This document shows, in pieces, positions 56,752-64,000 of a DNA stretch of 64,000 bases; within the stretch, counting starts at the first letter, position 1, and every line of letters begins with the position of its first letter. This stretch comes from Knoellia sp031844405. Its GTDB lineage: Bacteria > Actinomycetota > Actinomycetes > Actinomycetales > Dermatophilaceae. The stretch lies in assembly GCA_031844405.1 (NCBI GenBank), contig JAUZVC010000002.1, positions 186,001 through 250,000 on the forward strand, written 5' to 3'. Both the position numbers and the translations under genes were made by a program. A model generated the notes under the pieces. The model saw only the letters and a program-made list of their open reading frames with translations. It was not told the origin of the DNA and did not search any database.

Positions 56752-57204
56752 TCAGCCCTTCGGCGTGTCGAACCAGTTCTGGAAGGCCATGGCCGCGCTG
56801 AGGTCGCCGCGGGCCTTGACCTTGCCCATCATCACCATCATCGTCGGGTTGCCCGTGCCGGTGATGAGCTTCGCGAACTCGGCCGGGCCGAGCATGATCG
56901 AGGTCTTGGGCTCTGCGGTCGGGGACTTCTCGACGGTGCACGTGCCGTCCTTGACGACGACGGCGTAGGTGTCGTCGGAACCACCGGGGCCGCCGGTGAT
57001 CCGCCAGTTGACCCGCGCGTCGGCCCCCTGGGCCTTCTCGGGGTTGAAGAGGACGGGGAAGCGGTCGAAGATCGCGTCGAGGATGGACTGGCGGTGCTCG
57101 CCACCCGTGATCTCGTTGATCTCCTTGTCGGAGAGCGTCTTGACGGTCGCCGCGAACTCCGCGGGGTTCATCGAGGCGAAGGTCGTCGGGTCGAGAGCGG
57201 TCAT
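56752..57204 (-). CDS. SCP2 sterol-binding domain protein
   Basis: 150 residues. After a helical start (NPAEFAATVKTLSDKEINEI) the SCP2 fold is recognisable: FPVLFNPEKAQGADARVNWR, YAVVVKDGTCTVEKSPTAEP, MLGPAEFAKLITGTGNPTMM and KVKARGDLSAAMAFQNWF. SCP2 domains carry hydrophobic ligands such as fatty acyl-CoA or sterols, fitting the acyl-CoA ligase that follows. GAGGAGG lies eight bases before the ATG. The promoter carries CCTACT-gcgg-AGTAGG (57247-57262), an inverted repeat overlapping a TAGGGT -10 on this strand, possibly an operator. Confidence 0.92.
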   Translation of the reverse strand: MTALDPTTFASMNPAEFAATVKTLSDKEINEITGGEHRQSILDAIFDRFPVLFNPEKAQGADARVNWRITGGPGGSDDTYAVVVKDGTCTVEKSPTAEPKTSIMLGPAEFAKLITGTGNPTMMVMMGKVKARGDLSAAMAFQNWFDTPKG

Positions 57205-57330
57205 GGGAGGGGCCTCCTCGTTGAGGGTCAGGGACTCAGGATCGACCCTACTGCGGAGTAGGTAGGAGGCAAGGCCGAGGCGCCGTGCCTCCAGTCACAC
57301 GACGCGGGTCCGGTGCCGTCGCCCGACGAA

Positions 57331-57378
57331 GAAGGTCCCGCGGAGCGAGGCAAGCAAGCCGCGAACCGTGGGACCTTC
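57331..57378 (-). terminator. topA terminator hairpin
   Basis: GAAGGTCCCGCGG (57331-57343) with CCGTGGGACCTTC (57366-57378), 13 bp with one G-T pair, 22-base loop, 29 bp beyond the topA stop. Confidence 0.75.
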
Positions 57379-57406
57379 ATCCGGGCACAGGAGCCCCGGC
57401 GTGGTG

Positions 57407-60232
57407 TCAGGCCTTCTTGGCGGCCTTCTTGGCCGTCGTCTTCTTGGCCGTCGTCTTCTTGGTGGCGGCCTTCTTCGTCGTCTTCTTGGCGGCACGCTTG
57501 CGGGTGGTCGGGCCCTTGGCACGCTTTTCGGCGAGCAGCTCGAAGGCGCGCTCCTGGGTGAGCGTCTCGAGGTCGTCGTCGCGGCGCAGGGTCGCGTTGG
57601 TCTCGCCGTCGGTGACGTACTCGCCGAAGCGGCCGTCCTTGACGACGACCGGCTTGCCGGAGACCGGGTCGGGACCGAACTCCTTGAGCGGCGGCTTGGC
57701 GGCGGCGCGGCCACGCTGCTTGGGCTGGGCGTAGATCGCCTCGGCCTGCTCGAGCGTGATGTCGAAGAGCTGCTGCTCGGTCTCGAGCGACCGCGAGTCG
57801 GTGCCCTTCTTGAGGTAGGGACCGTAGCGGCCGTTCTGCGCCGTGATCTCCACCTGCTTCTCACCCTCGGTGCCGTCCTCGTTGGTCACCTTCTCGGTGG
57901 TGACGCCGACGACGCGCGGCAGCGAGAGCAGCTTCAGCGCGGTCTCGAGGTCGATCGTCGCGAGGTCCATGTCCTTGAAGAGGGACGCCGTGCGCGGCTT
58001 GACCTTGGCCTTGCCGCGCGACTTCGTCGCTCCGGACGTCTCCGCTGTGTTCTCAGGGAGCACCTCGGTGACGTAGGGCCCGTAGCGTCCTGCCTTGGCG
58101 ACGATGTCGTGGCCGGTGTCGGGGTCCTGGCCGAGCACGCGCCCGTCGTCGGCGGCGGTGTCGAGCAGCTCGCGCGCCTTCTCGGGCGTCATCTCGTCGG
58201 GGGCGATGTCGTCGTTGATCGTCGCGCGGCGCGGGGTGGGGCCGTCCCCGGAGGCCGAGTCGCCGGCATACGTGTCGGAGACCTCACCGGTGGTGAGGTC
58301 GACACCGGCGGGCGCGACCTCCTCGACGTAGGGGCCGTAGCGGCCGACGCGCACGACGATGCCGTCGCCGATCTCGATCGTCGAGATGCCACGTGCGTCG
58401 ATCTCGCCGAGGTCGGCGACGAGGTCGCGCAGGCCCTCGCTCGAGGACGCCTCGTCACCGAAGTAGAAGCGCTTGAGCCAGGTCGCGCGCTGGGCGTTGC
58501 CGCCGGCGATCTCGTCGAGGTCCTCCTCCATCGATGCGGTGAAGTCGTAGTCGACGAGCCGGGTGAAGTGCTCCTCCATGAGGCGGGTCACCGCGAAGGC
58601 GAGCCACGACGGGACGAGCGCGTTGCCGCGGTTGGAGACGTAGCCGCGGTCCTGGATCGTGCCGATCGTCGAGGCGTAGGTCGAGGGTCGGCCGATGCCC
58701 TTCTCCTCCATGGCCTTGACGAGCGTGGCCTCGGTGTAGCGGGCGGGGGGCGAGGTGTCGTGCCCGCCGGCCTCGGCGCGCAGGACCTTGAGGGCCGCAC
58801 CCTCGCCGAGCCGGGGGAGGCGACGCTCCTCGTCGGTGCTCGCGTGGCGCTGCTCGTCGCGTCCCTCCTCGTAGGCGGCGAGGAAGCCGCGGAAGGTGAT
58901 GACGGTGCCGCTGGCGGTGAACTCGACGCGGCCGGCCGGGGCGTCGGGGGCGAGGTCGGCGCCGAGCCGGACGGTCGCGGTCGAGCCGCGGGCGTCGGCC
59001 ATCTGCGAGGCGATGGTGCGCTTCCAGATGAGCTCGTAGAGGGCGAACTCGTCACCGCGCAGCTCGCCGGCGACCTGTGCCGGGGTGCGGAACCGGTCAC
59101 CCGCGGGGCGGATGGCCTCGTGCGCCTCCTGCGCGTTCTTGACCTTCTTGGCGTAGTTGCGCGGGGCGTCGGGGACGTAGTCGCCGCCGTAGAGGTCGCG
59201 GGCCTGCTGGCGGGCCGCGGTGAGAGCCGACTGCGACAGGGCCGTCGAGTCGGTGCGCATGTAGGTGATGTAGCCGTTCTCGTAGAGCCTCTGCGCCACG
59301 CGCATCGCGTTCTTGCTCGAGAGGCGGAGCTTGCGCGAGGCCTCCTGCTGGAGAGTCGACGTCGTGAACGGCGCACTCGGACGGCGGGTGTAGGGCTTCT
59401 CGGCGACCGAGACGACCGAGACGTCCGCGGACATCACCGCGGTGGCGATCCCCGTCGCGGCGGTCTCGTCGAGGTGGGCGACGTCACCCTTGAGGCGGCC
59501 GTCGTCGCCGAAGTCGCGACCGGAGGCGACGCGGCGGCCGTCGACCGAGGAGAGGCGGGCGGTGAACGCCGACGACTCGGCGTCGGGGGTGAAGTCGCCC
59601 TCGACGTCCCAGTAGTTGGCCGAGCGGAAGGCCATCCGCTCGCGCTCGCGCTCGACGACCATGCGGGTCGCGACCGACTGGACCCGGCCGGCGGACAGGC
59701 CGGCCTTGACCTTGCGCCACAGGACCGGTGAGATCTCGTAGCCGTAGAGGCGGTCGAGGATGCGGCGGGTCTCCTGGGCGTCGACGAGCGCGGTGTCGAG
59801 GTCGCGGGTGTTGGAGGCGGCGCGCTGGATGGCCTCCTTGGTGATCTCGTGGAAGACCATCCGCTTGACCGGGACCCGCGGCTGGAGGGTCTCGAGGAGG
59901 TGCCACGCGATGGCCTCGCCCTCGCGGTCCTCATCGGTGGCGAGGTAGAGCTCGTCGGCGTTCTTGAGCAGACGCTTGAGCTCGGCGACCTTCTTCTTCT
60001 TGTCGCTGTCGACGACGTAGTAGGGCTCGAAGTCGTTGTCGACGTCGACGCCGAACTTGCCGAACGGCCCCTTCTTGATCTCGGCGGGCATCTCCGACGG
60101 GGTCGGGATGTCGCGGATGTGGCCGACGGACGCCTCGACGTCCCAGTCGGCGCCGAGGTAGCCGGCGATGGTCTTGGCCTTGGCCGGGGACTCGACGATG
60201 ACGAGCTTGCGGCCCGTTCCTGCGGGGCTCAT
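57407..60232 (-). CDS. topA: DNA topoisomerase I
   Basis: 941 residues, type IA. Toprim domain VIVESPAKAKTIAGYLG and LATDEDREGEAIAWHLL; active-site Tyr324 in NGYITYMRTDST (Tyr319 in E. coli). The core continues with GYVSNRGNALVPSWLAFAVT. In place of zinc fingers there are several Topo_C repeats (DGIVVRVGRYGPYVEEV, DIVAKAGRYGPYVTEVLP, ITAQNGRYGPYLKKGT, VVVKDGRFGEYVTDG), and the chain ends in a Lys/Ala/Thr-rich tail of about 45 residues, as in actinobacterial enzymes, where it supports DNA binding and processivity. Relaxes negative supercoils. ATG at 60232 with GACAGGTGC before it. Confidence 0.97.
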   Translation of the reverse strand: MSPAGTGRKLVIVESPAKAKTIAGYLGADWDVEASVGHIRDIPTPSEMPAEIKKGPFGKFGVDVDNDFEPYYVVDSDKKKKVAELKRLLKNADELYLATDEDREGEAIAWHLLETLQPRVPVKRMVFHEITKEAIQRAASNTRDLDTALVDAQETRRILDRLYGYEISPVLWRKVKAGLSAGRVQSVATRMVVERERERMAFRSANYWDVEGDFTPDAESSAFTARLSSVDGRRVASGRDFGDDGRLKGDVAHLDETAATGIATAVMSADVSVVSVAEKPYTRRPSAPFTTSTLQQEASRKLRLSSKNAMRVAQRLYENGYITYMRTDSTALSQSALTAARQQARDLYGGDYVPDAPRNYAKKVKNAQEAHEAIRPAGDRFRTPAQVAGELRGDEFALYELIWKRTIASQMADARGSTATVRLGADLAPDAPAGRVEFTASGTVITFRGFLAAYEEGRDEQRHASTDEERRLPRLGEGAALKVLRAEAGGHDTSPPARYTEATLVKAMEEKGIGRPSTYASTIGTIQDRGYVSNRGNALVPSWLAFAVTRLMEEHFTRLVDYDFTASMEEDLDEIAGGNAQRATWLKRFYFGDEASSSEGLRDLVADLGEIDARGISTIEIGDGIVVRVGRYGPYVEEVAPAGVDLTTGEVSDTYAGDSASGDGPTPRRATINDDIAPDEMTPEKARELLDTAADDGRVLGQDPDTGHDIVAKAGRYGPYVTEVLPENTAETSGATKSRGKAKVKPRTASLFKDMDLATIDLETALKLLSLPRVVGVTTEKVTNEDGTEGEKQVEITAQNGRYGPYLKKGTDSRSLETEQQLFDITLEQAEAIYAQPKQRGRAAAKPPLKEFGPDPVSGKPVVVKDGRFGEYVTDGETNATLRRDDDLETLTQERAFELLAEKRAKGPTTRKRAAKKTTKKAATKKTTAKKTTAKKAAKKA

Positions 60233-60253
60233 GGCGCACCTGTCCTTTGCTGC

Positions 60254-60295
60254 TTCCCTCGTGCAGCGGATTCGTCGCTGCTCCGACGAGGGGAA
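60254..60295 (-). terminator. Hairpin between aroE and topA
   Basis: TTCCCTCG (60254) pairs with CGAGGGGAA (to 60295) with one bulge, and an inner GCAGCG/CGCTGC lies at about 60263-60280. It is 25 bp past the aroE stop and 22 bp before the topA start, so it may end aroE transcription or shape the topA leader. Confidence 0.55.
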
Positions 60296-60319
60296 CGGGA
60301 GTGACGGTACAGCCTCCGC

Positions 60320-61174
60320 TCAGGGTGTCGAATCCAGCCCCAGCACCTCGGACAGCCTCGCCCGCATGACCTCGCGGTCCGGCGAGACGCCGTGCCACAG
60401 CTCGATCGCCACCGCCCCCTGGGCCACGAGCATGCCCAGACCGTCGAGCGTCTGCGCCTCGCGCTGCGCTGCGGCGCGCAGGTATGCCGTCCGCGGCGGA
60501 TTGGGGATGACGTCCGCCACGAGGAGGTCGGGACGGAGGGTCTCGGGGTCGACCGGCACCATCACCTCGGCGTCCGCGAGCCCGAGGGAGGTGGCGTTGA
60601 CGACGACATCGGCGCTGGTGGGGACGGCATACGGGCCGGTCCACGGCTGGAAGCCCGCCTCGGCGGGGGTGCGGTCGGCGACGAGCGCCGCGAGCGCCAG
60701 CCCGCGCGACTCGTTGCGGTTGACGACCGTGATGCGCGCTGCGCCGGCGAGGGCCGACTCGACGGCGATGGCACGCCCCGCGCCACCGGCGCCGAGGACG
60801 ACGACGTGGGTGCCTGCCGGGTGGCGGACCTCGCGCATCGCCTCGACGAAGCCACGGCCGTCGGTGTTCTCGCCGATGAGCGAGCCGTCGCGGGCGACGA
60901 CGCAGTTGACGGCGCCGATGAGGTCGGCGGACTCGCCGAGCCCGTCGAGGTGGTCGATGACGGCTACCTTGTGCGGCATCGAGCAGTTGAACCCCACCCA
61001 GCCCATCGCCCTCGCGCCGAGGACCGCGTCGCCGAGGTCGGCCGAGGAGACGTCGACGTTGACGTAGCGGGCGTCGAGCCCGGCGGCGGCGTAGGCCGCC
61101 TCGACCATCGCCACGGTGGGGTTGTCGTCGGCGGGGGTCGAGAAGGAGCCGGTCAGCGCGCTGAGGAAGCCCAT
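60320..61174 (-). CDS. aroE: Shikimate dehydrogenase family protein
   Basis: 284 residues. FNCSMPHKVAVIDHLDGLGE holds the catalytic Lys, GAVNCVVARDGSLIGENTDG the partner Asp, VVVLGAGGAGRAIAVESALA the NADP-binding loop, TVVNRNESRG the NADP-specific Asn-Arg, and LDGLGMLVAQGAVAIELWHG the C-terminal Gln. It reduces 3-dehydroshikimate or acts on quinate in aromatic biosynthesis or catabolism. The N-terminal segment begins SALTGSFSTPADDNPTVAMV, which lacks the usual SxS motif and has SFSTP instead, closer to the YdiB/catabolic subgroup. AAGGTGAT precedes the ATG. No other aro gene is adjacent. Confidence 0.9.
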   Translation of the reverse strand: MGFLSALTGSFSTPADDNPTVAMVEAAYAAAGLDARYVNVDVSSADLGDAVLGARAMGWVGFNCSMPHKVAVIDHLDGLGESADLIGAVNCVVARDGSLIGENTDGRGFVEAMREVRHPAGTHVVVLGAGGAGRAIAVESALAGAARITVVNRNESRGLALAALVADRTPAEAGFQPWTGPYAVPTSADVVVNATSLGLADAEVMVPVDPETLRPDLLVADVIPNPPRTAYLRAAAQREAQTLDGLGMLVAQGAVAIELWHGVSPDREVMRARLSEVLGLDSTP

Positions 61175-61243
61175 GGATCACCTTCCCACTGGGGAAGGCG
61201 GGTCCGCCATGGGAGGGGAGCCGGCGGCATACCGAAAGGCGGC

Positions 61244-61264
61244 TTGACCCTCACGCGACGTGAG
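61244..61264 (+). promoter_or_regulatory. MerR-type promoter element of the TipA-like gene
   Basis: TTGACC (61244-61249) is a good -35 and overlaps CTCACG-cga-CGTGAG (61250-61264), a palindrome in the spacer, as expected for autoregulation by a MerR family protein. The gene starts 17 bp downstream. Confidence 0.6.
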
Positions 61265-61280
61265 CCGTCACGGTGGCCCC

Positions 61281-62069
61281 ATGACCACGACACGAGAGAC
61301 TGTGACGGTGGACGAGCTGCTCACGGTGGGCCAGGTGGCGCAGACCTTCGGCGTGACGGTGCGGACTCTGCACCACTACGACGAGATCGGCCTGCTCAGC
61401 CCGTCGGAGCGCTCTCGCGCCGGCTACCGCCTCTACACGGCCGAGGACCTCGAGCGGCTCGCGACGATCGTCACCTACCGGCGGCTCGACCTGCCGCTCG
61501 ACGAGGTCGCGGCGCTGCTGCGGGGTGACGGCTCGACGCTGGAGCACCTGCGGCGCCAGCGCGACGCGGTCCTGCACAGGGTCGAGGAGCTGCACGGGCT
61601 CGTCGACGCGATCGACCGAGCGATGGAGAGAGAGATGAACGAGCAGCCGGCCACCCGCGAGGACCTCAGGGAGGTCTTCGGCGACGGCTTCAGCGACGAG
61701 TACCGAGCGGAGGCGCAGGAGCGCTGGGGCGAGACCGACGCGTGGAAGCAGTCGGCCCGCCGGACGAAGGGCTACACCAAGGCGGACTGGGAGCGGATCA
61801 GGGCCGAGGGCGACGCCGTCAACGCCGCCTTCGTCGCGGCGCTCGAGTCGGGCCGCCCGGCGACGTCGACCGAGGCGATGGACGCGGCCGAGGCACACCG
61901 GGCCCAGATCGACACGTGGTTCTACGACTGCAGCCACGGCTTCCAGCGCAACCTCGCCGACATGTACGTCGCGGACCCGCGGTTCACGAAGACCTACGAG
62001 GACATCGCGCCCGGCCTCGCGCAGTACGTCCGGGACGCGATCCACGCGAACGCCGATCGCCACGCCTGA
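61281..62069 (+). CDS. tipA: MerR family regulator with TipAS drug-binding domain
   Basis: 262 residues. N-terminal MerR winged helix (ELLTVGQVAQTFGVTVRTLH, HYDEIGLLSPSERSRAGYRL), a dimerisation helix to about 120, then a TipAS domain: DEYRAEAQERWGETDAWKQS, GDAVNAAFVAALESGRPATS, FYDCSHGFQRNLADMYVADP and FTKTYEDIAPGLAQYVRDAI. The conserved Cys in the YDCSHG loop corresponds to the residue that binds thiopeptide antibiotics covalently in Streptomyces TipA. It activates transcription on ligand binding, including its own gene. A second, shorter TipAS form may be made from the internal ATG at about 61625. Ends in a strong hairpin. Confidence 0.92.
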   Translation: MTTTRETVTVDELLTVGQVAQTFGVTVRTLHHYDEIGLLSPSERSRAGYRLYTAEDLERLATIVTYRRLDLPLDEVAALLRGDGSTLEHLRRQRDAVLHRVEELHGLVDAIDRAMEREMNEQPATREDLREVFGDGFSDEYRAEAQERWGETDAWKQSARRTKGYTKADWERIRAEGDAVNAAFVAALESGRPATSTEAMDAAEAHRAQIDTWFYDCSHGFQRNLADMYVADPRFTKTYEDIAPGLAQYVRDAIHANADRHA

Positions 62070-62099
62070 CGCCCCAGCTTTTGCTCCCCATGAGGGAAC

Positions 62100-62140
62100 G
62101 TCGAGGGTGCGGAGGGAAATGTCTCCTCCGCACCCTCGAC
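62100..62140 (+). terminator. Terminator after the TipA-like gene
   Basis: Perfect 16-bp stem: GTCGAGGGTGCGGAGG (62100-62115) and its complement (62125-62140) with a 9-base loop, followed by CTTTCC. Confidence 0.85.
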
Positions 62141-62223
62141 CTTTCCTCCGGATGCGCCCACGCCGGTATGCCGGCCCCCCGCCACCGCGCCCGGCTGTCC
62201 TCGCGCTCGCCTAGGCTCGGCCC

Positions 62224-62856
62224 GTGAGCGGACAGGGACTCTTCCTCGCCTTCGAGGGCGGCGACGGCGCGGGCAAGTCGACCCAGGTGCGCCTGCTCGC
62301 CGAGGCCCTCGAGGCGCTCGGGCGCGAGGTCGTCGTGACCCGCCAGCCCGGTGGCACCGAGCTCGGGGCCGCGATCCGCGACCTCGTCCTCCACGGCGAC
62401 CACGTGTCGCCCCGGGCCGAGGCGCTGCTCTTCGCCGCCGACAAGGCGCACCACGTCGACCAGCTCATCCGCCCGGCGATGGACCGGGGCGCCGTCGTCG
62501 TCACCGACCGCTACACCGACTCGTCCGTCGCCTACCAGGGCGCGGGCCGCGACCTCGGCGCCGTCGAGGTCCACGACCTCCAGATGTGGGCGGTCAACGC
62601 GTTGTTGCCCGACCTCACCGTCATCGTCGACGTCTCCTCCGAGGAGGGGCGCCGACGTCGGGGCGAGGTCCACGACCGGCTCGAGTCCGAGGCCGACGCC
62701 TTCCACGACGCGATCCGCCACCACTTCCTCGCGATGGCGCAGGGTGCGCCCGAGCGCTACCTCGTCGTCGACGGCACCCTGCCGCCCGACGAGATCCACG
62801 CGGCCGTCATGGGCCGGCTGCAGTCCTCGGGCCTGCTCGACGGTGGTGCCGGGTGA
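62224..62856 (+). CDS. tmk: Thymidylate kinase
   Basis: 210 residues. Phosphorylates dTMP to dTDP. P-loop AFEGGDGAGKSTQVRLL at about 8-24, VTRQPGGTELGAAIRDLVLH for the DR-type catalytic region, VVTDRYTDSSVAYQGAGRDL for the dTMP site, and a lid with SSEEGRRRRGEVHDRLE containing Arg. The GTG at 62224 is six bases after TAGGCT (62212-62217), a leaderless promoter. It overlaps the delta-prime gene as GTGA, the usual tmk-holB order of bacteria. Confidence 0.96.
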   Translation: MSGQGLFLAFEGGDGAGKSTQVRLLAEALEALGREVVVTRQPGGTELGAAIRDLVLHGDHVSPRAEALLFAADKAHHVDQLIRPAMDRGAVVVTDRYTDSSVAYQGAGRDLGAVEVHDLQMWAVNALLPDLTVIVDVSSEEGRRRRGEVHDRLESEADAFHDAIRHHFLAMAQGAPERYLVVDGTLPPDEIHAAVMGRLQSSGLLDGGAG

Positions 62857-63992
62857 GCGTCTGGCGCGACGTCATCGGCCAGGAGCCGGCGGTCGCCACG
62901 CTCTCGCGCGCGGTCGAGGACCCGGCCGCGATGACGCACGCCTGGCTGCTCACCGGCCCTCCGGGGTCCGGGCGCTCGGTGGCGGCGCGTGCGTTCGCGG
63001 CCGCGCTGCAGTGCCCCTCCGGCGGCTGCGGAGAGTGCCGCGAGTGCCGGACCGCGGCCGACGGCACCCACGCCGACGTCGACGTCATCGCCACCGAGGG
63101 GTTGTCGATCAAGGTCGAGCAGGCCCGCGACCTCGTCGCCCTCGCGCAGCACCGCCCGTCGCTCGGCCGCTGGCGCGTCATCATCGTCGAGGACGCAGAC
63201 CGTCTCACCGAGCGCGCGGCGGACGCCCTCCTCAAGGCGCTCGAGGAGCCGGTGCCGCGCACCGTCTGGATGCTCTGCGCCCCCTCCGTCGAGGACGTCA
63301 TCATCACGATCCGCTCGCGCTCGCGGCACGTGCGCCTGCGCACACCGTCGGTCGAGGCCGTGGCCGACCTCCTCGTGCGGCGTGACGGCGTCGACCCGCC
63401 GATGGCGATGTATGCCGCCCGCGCGTCGCAGTCCCACGTCGGCCTCGCGCGCCGGCTGGCTCGCGACGAGCACGCCCGCATCCGTCGCCACGACGTCATC
63501 ACCCTGACGACGAAGATCCGCTCCGTCGGCGACGCCATCGACGCGGCGGCGGACCTCTCGACGATCGCGACCGAGGAGTCGCAGGCCGCCTCGGCCGAGC
63601 GCGACGCCGCCGAGAGGACCCGGCTCATGGAGGTGCTCGGCGCGGACCCGACCGCGCGCACCCAGCCGCCGCACATCCGCTCGCAGCTCGCGTCGCTCGA
63701 GAAGGAGCAGAAGGCCCGCGCGACCCGCTTCTCGCGCGACATGGTCGACCGCTCGCTCATCGACCTCCTGTCGATCTACCGCGACGCGCTCGTCCTGCGC
63801 ACCGGCGCGCCCACCGCGCTCGTCAACGAGGACTCCCGCCAGACGGTCCAGCAGGTCGCGCAGGTCCTGTCGTCCGAGCGGCTCCTCGTCGCGATGGACG
63901 CCATCGGCACGGCCCGCGAGCGCATCGCCGCCAACGTCCAGCCGCTGCTGGCCCTCGAGGCCATGGCCCTCGACCTGCGCCTCCCGCGCTGA
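62853..63992 (+). CDS. holB: DNA polymerase III delta-prime subunit
   Basis: 379 residues. Clamp-loader AAA+ protein. VWRDVIGQEPAVATLSRAVE opens the protein, THAWLLTGPPGSGRSVAARA is a P-loop with Arg replacing the Lys, as expected for the non-hydrolysing delta-prime, CPSGGCGECRECRTAAD is the zinc module, VIIVEDADRLTERAADALLK the Walker B-like region, followed by KALEEPVPRTVWMLCAPS and sensor 1 TIRSRSRHVRL. It works with DnaX and HolA to load the sliding clamp. Overlaps tmk by GTGA. Complete; ends nine bases before the window edge. Confidence 0.95.
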   Translation: MSVWRDVIGQEPAVATLSRAVEDPAAMTHAWLLTGPPGSGRSVAARAFAAALQCPSGGCGECRECRTAADGTHADVDVIATEGLSIKVEQARDLVALAQHRPSLGRWRVIIVEDADRLTERAADALLKALEEPVPRTVWMLCAPSVEDVIITIRSRSRHVRLRTPSVEAVADLLVRRDGVDPPMAMYAARASQSHVGLARRLARDEHARIRRHDVITLTTKIRSVGDAIDAAADLSTIATEESQAASAERDAAERTRLMEVLGADPTARTQPPHIRSQLASLEKEQKARATRFSRDMVDRSLIDLLSIYRDALVLRTGAPTALVNEDSRQTVQQVAQVLSSERLLVAMDAIGTARERIAANVQPLLALEAMALDLRLPR

Positions 63993-64000
63993 GGGCGGAA

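Noticed and set aside
62853..63992. Arg in place of Lys in the HolB P-loop as a mutation
   Set aside because: Delta-prime subunits normally lack a functional P-loop.

Overview
The window is 64 kb of very GC-rich DNA with GTG starts, GTGA/ATGA stop-start overlaps, leaderless promoters (TANNNT six or seven bases before the start codon) and near-exclusive G/C at third codon positions. This fits a high-GC actinomycete. Gene order strengthens it: the block thioesterase / Fic-like protein / 6C RNA / Ssd-TadA-TadB-TadC-pilin-TadE / DECH helicase / BldG-like anti-sigma antagonist / H+-pyrophosphatase / methyltransferase / topA / tmk / holB is a conserved actinobacterial neighbourhood. I would guess Micrococcales, perhaps Intrasporangiaceae, but that is inference.

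Layout. 0-6.4 kb: a membrane protein, a secreted protein plus DUF6318 lipoprotein pair, phenylalanine hydroxylase, an AMIN-like secreted protein and a DUF485/ActP acetate-type symporter pair. 6.7-13.3 kb: a GNAT enzyme, a TetR/SRPBCC pair with twin operators in front of threonine dehydrogenase, a DUF732 lipoprotein, a two-gene peptide-modification locus (precursor with two FCxFAY repeats plus HExxH hydroxylase), glycine C-acetyltransferase, and a DUF6985 gene split by one amber codon. 13.4-16.8 kb: a large membrane protein of unknown function, DUF2750, and a broken DUF1877 remnant. 16.8-22.5 kb: a second SSS symporter with its DUF485-like partner under a LytTR/LytS-type two-component system, a thioesterase-fold protein and a degenerate Fic-like protein. 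22.5-30.6 kb: two small RNAs (one is 6C), the Tad/Flp pilus operon and the DECH helicase. 30.7-38 kb: BldG-like protein, H+-PPase, a frameshifted AbiEi-like gene between two related palindromic repeats, AIM24, methyltransferase, CHRD protein. 38-46.8 kb: TetR plus heterodimeric ABC exporter, a MarR/VOC/hydrolase detoxification unit, a third SSS symporter. 46.8-57.2 kb: dioxygenase, secreted SMP-30-like protein, a lipid kinase fused to an App1-type phosphatase, NarL-type two-component system, ABC transporter, acyl-CoA ligase with SCP2 protein. 57.4-64 kb: topA, shikimate dehydrogenase, TipA-like regulator, tmk and DNA polymerase III delta-prime.

Two signals stand out. First, an octamer, GTATGCCG or its complement CGGCATAC, occurs 45 times by hand count (about two expected by chance), on both strands, is about fivefold enriched between genes, and twice forms the arms of a perfect 19-bp hairpin. 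Inside genes it is read in several frames, so the DNA word itself seems selected. It resembles a DNA uptake or similar genome-wide recognition sequence, and the same window carries a Tad/Flp pilus of the type that supports transformation in Micrococcus luteus. Second, the FCxFAY peptide with its adjacent HExxH enzyme looks like a minimal, apparently undescribed ribosomal peptide pathway with no radical SAM enzyme, protease or exporter beside it.

No tRNA, rRNA, CRISPR array, transposase or integrase was seen. The only gene-free stretch over 300 bp (22531-23068) holds the two RNA candidates. Coordinates of sites were counted by hand and may be off by a base in places.
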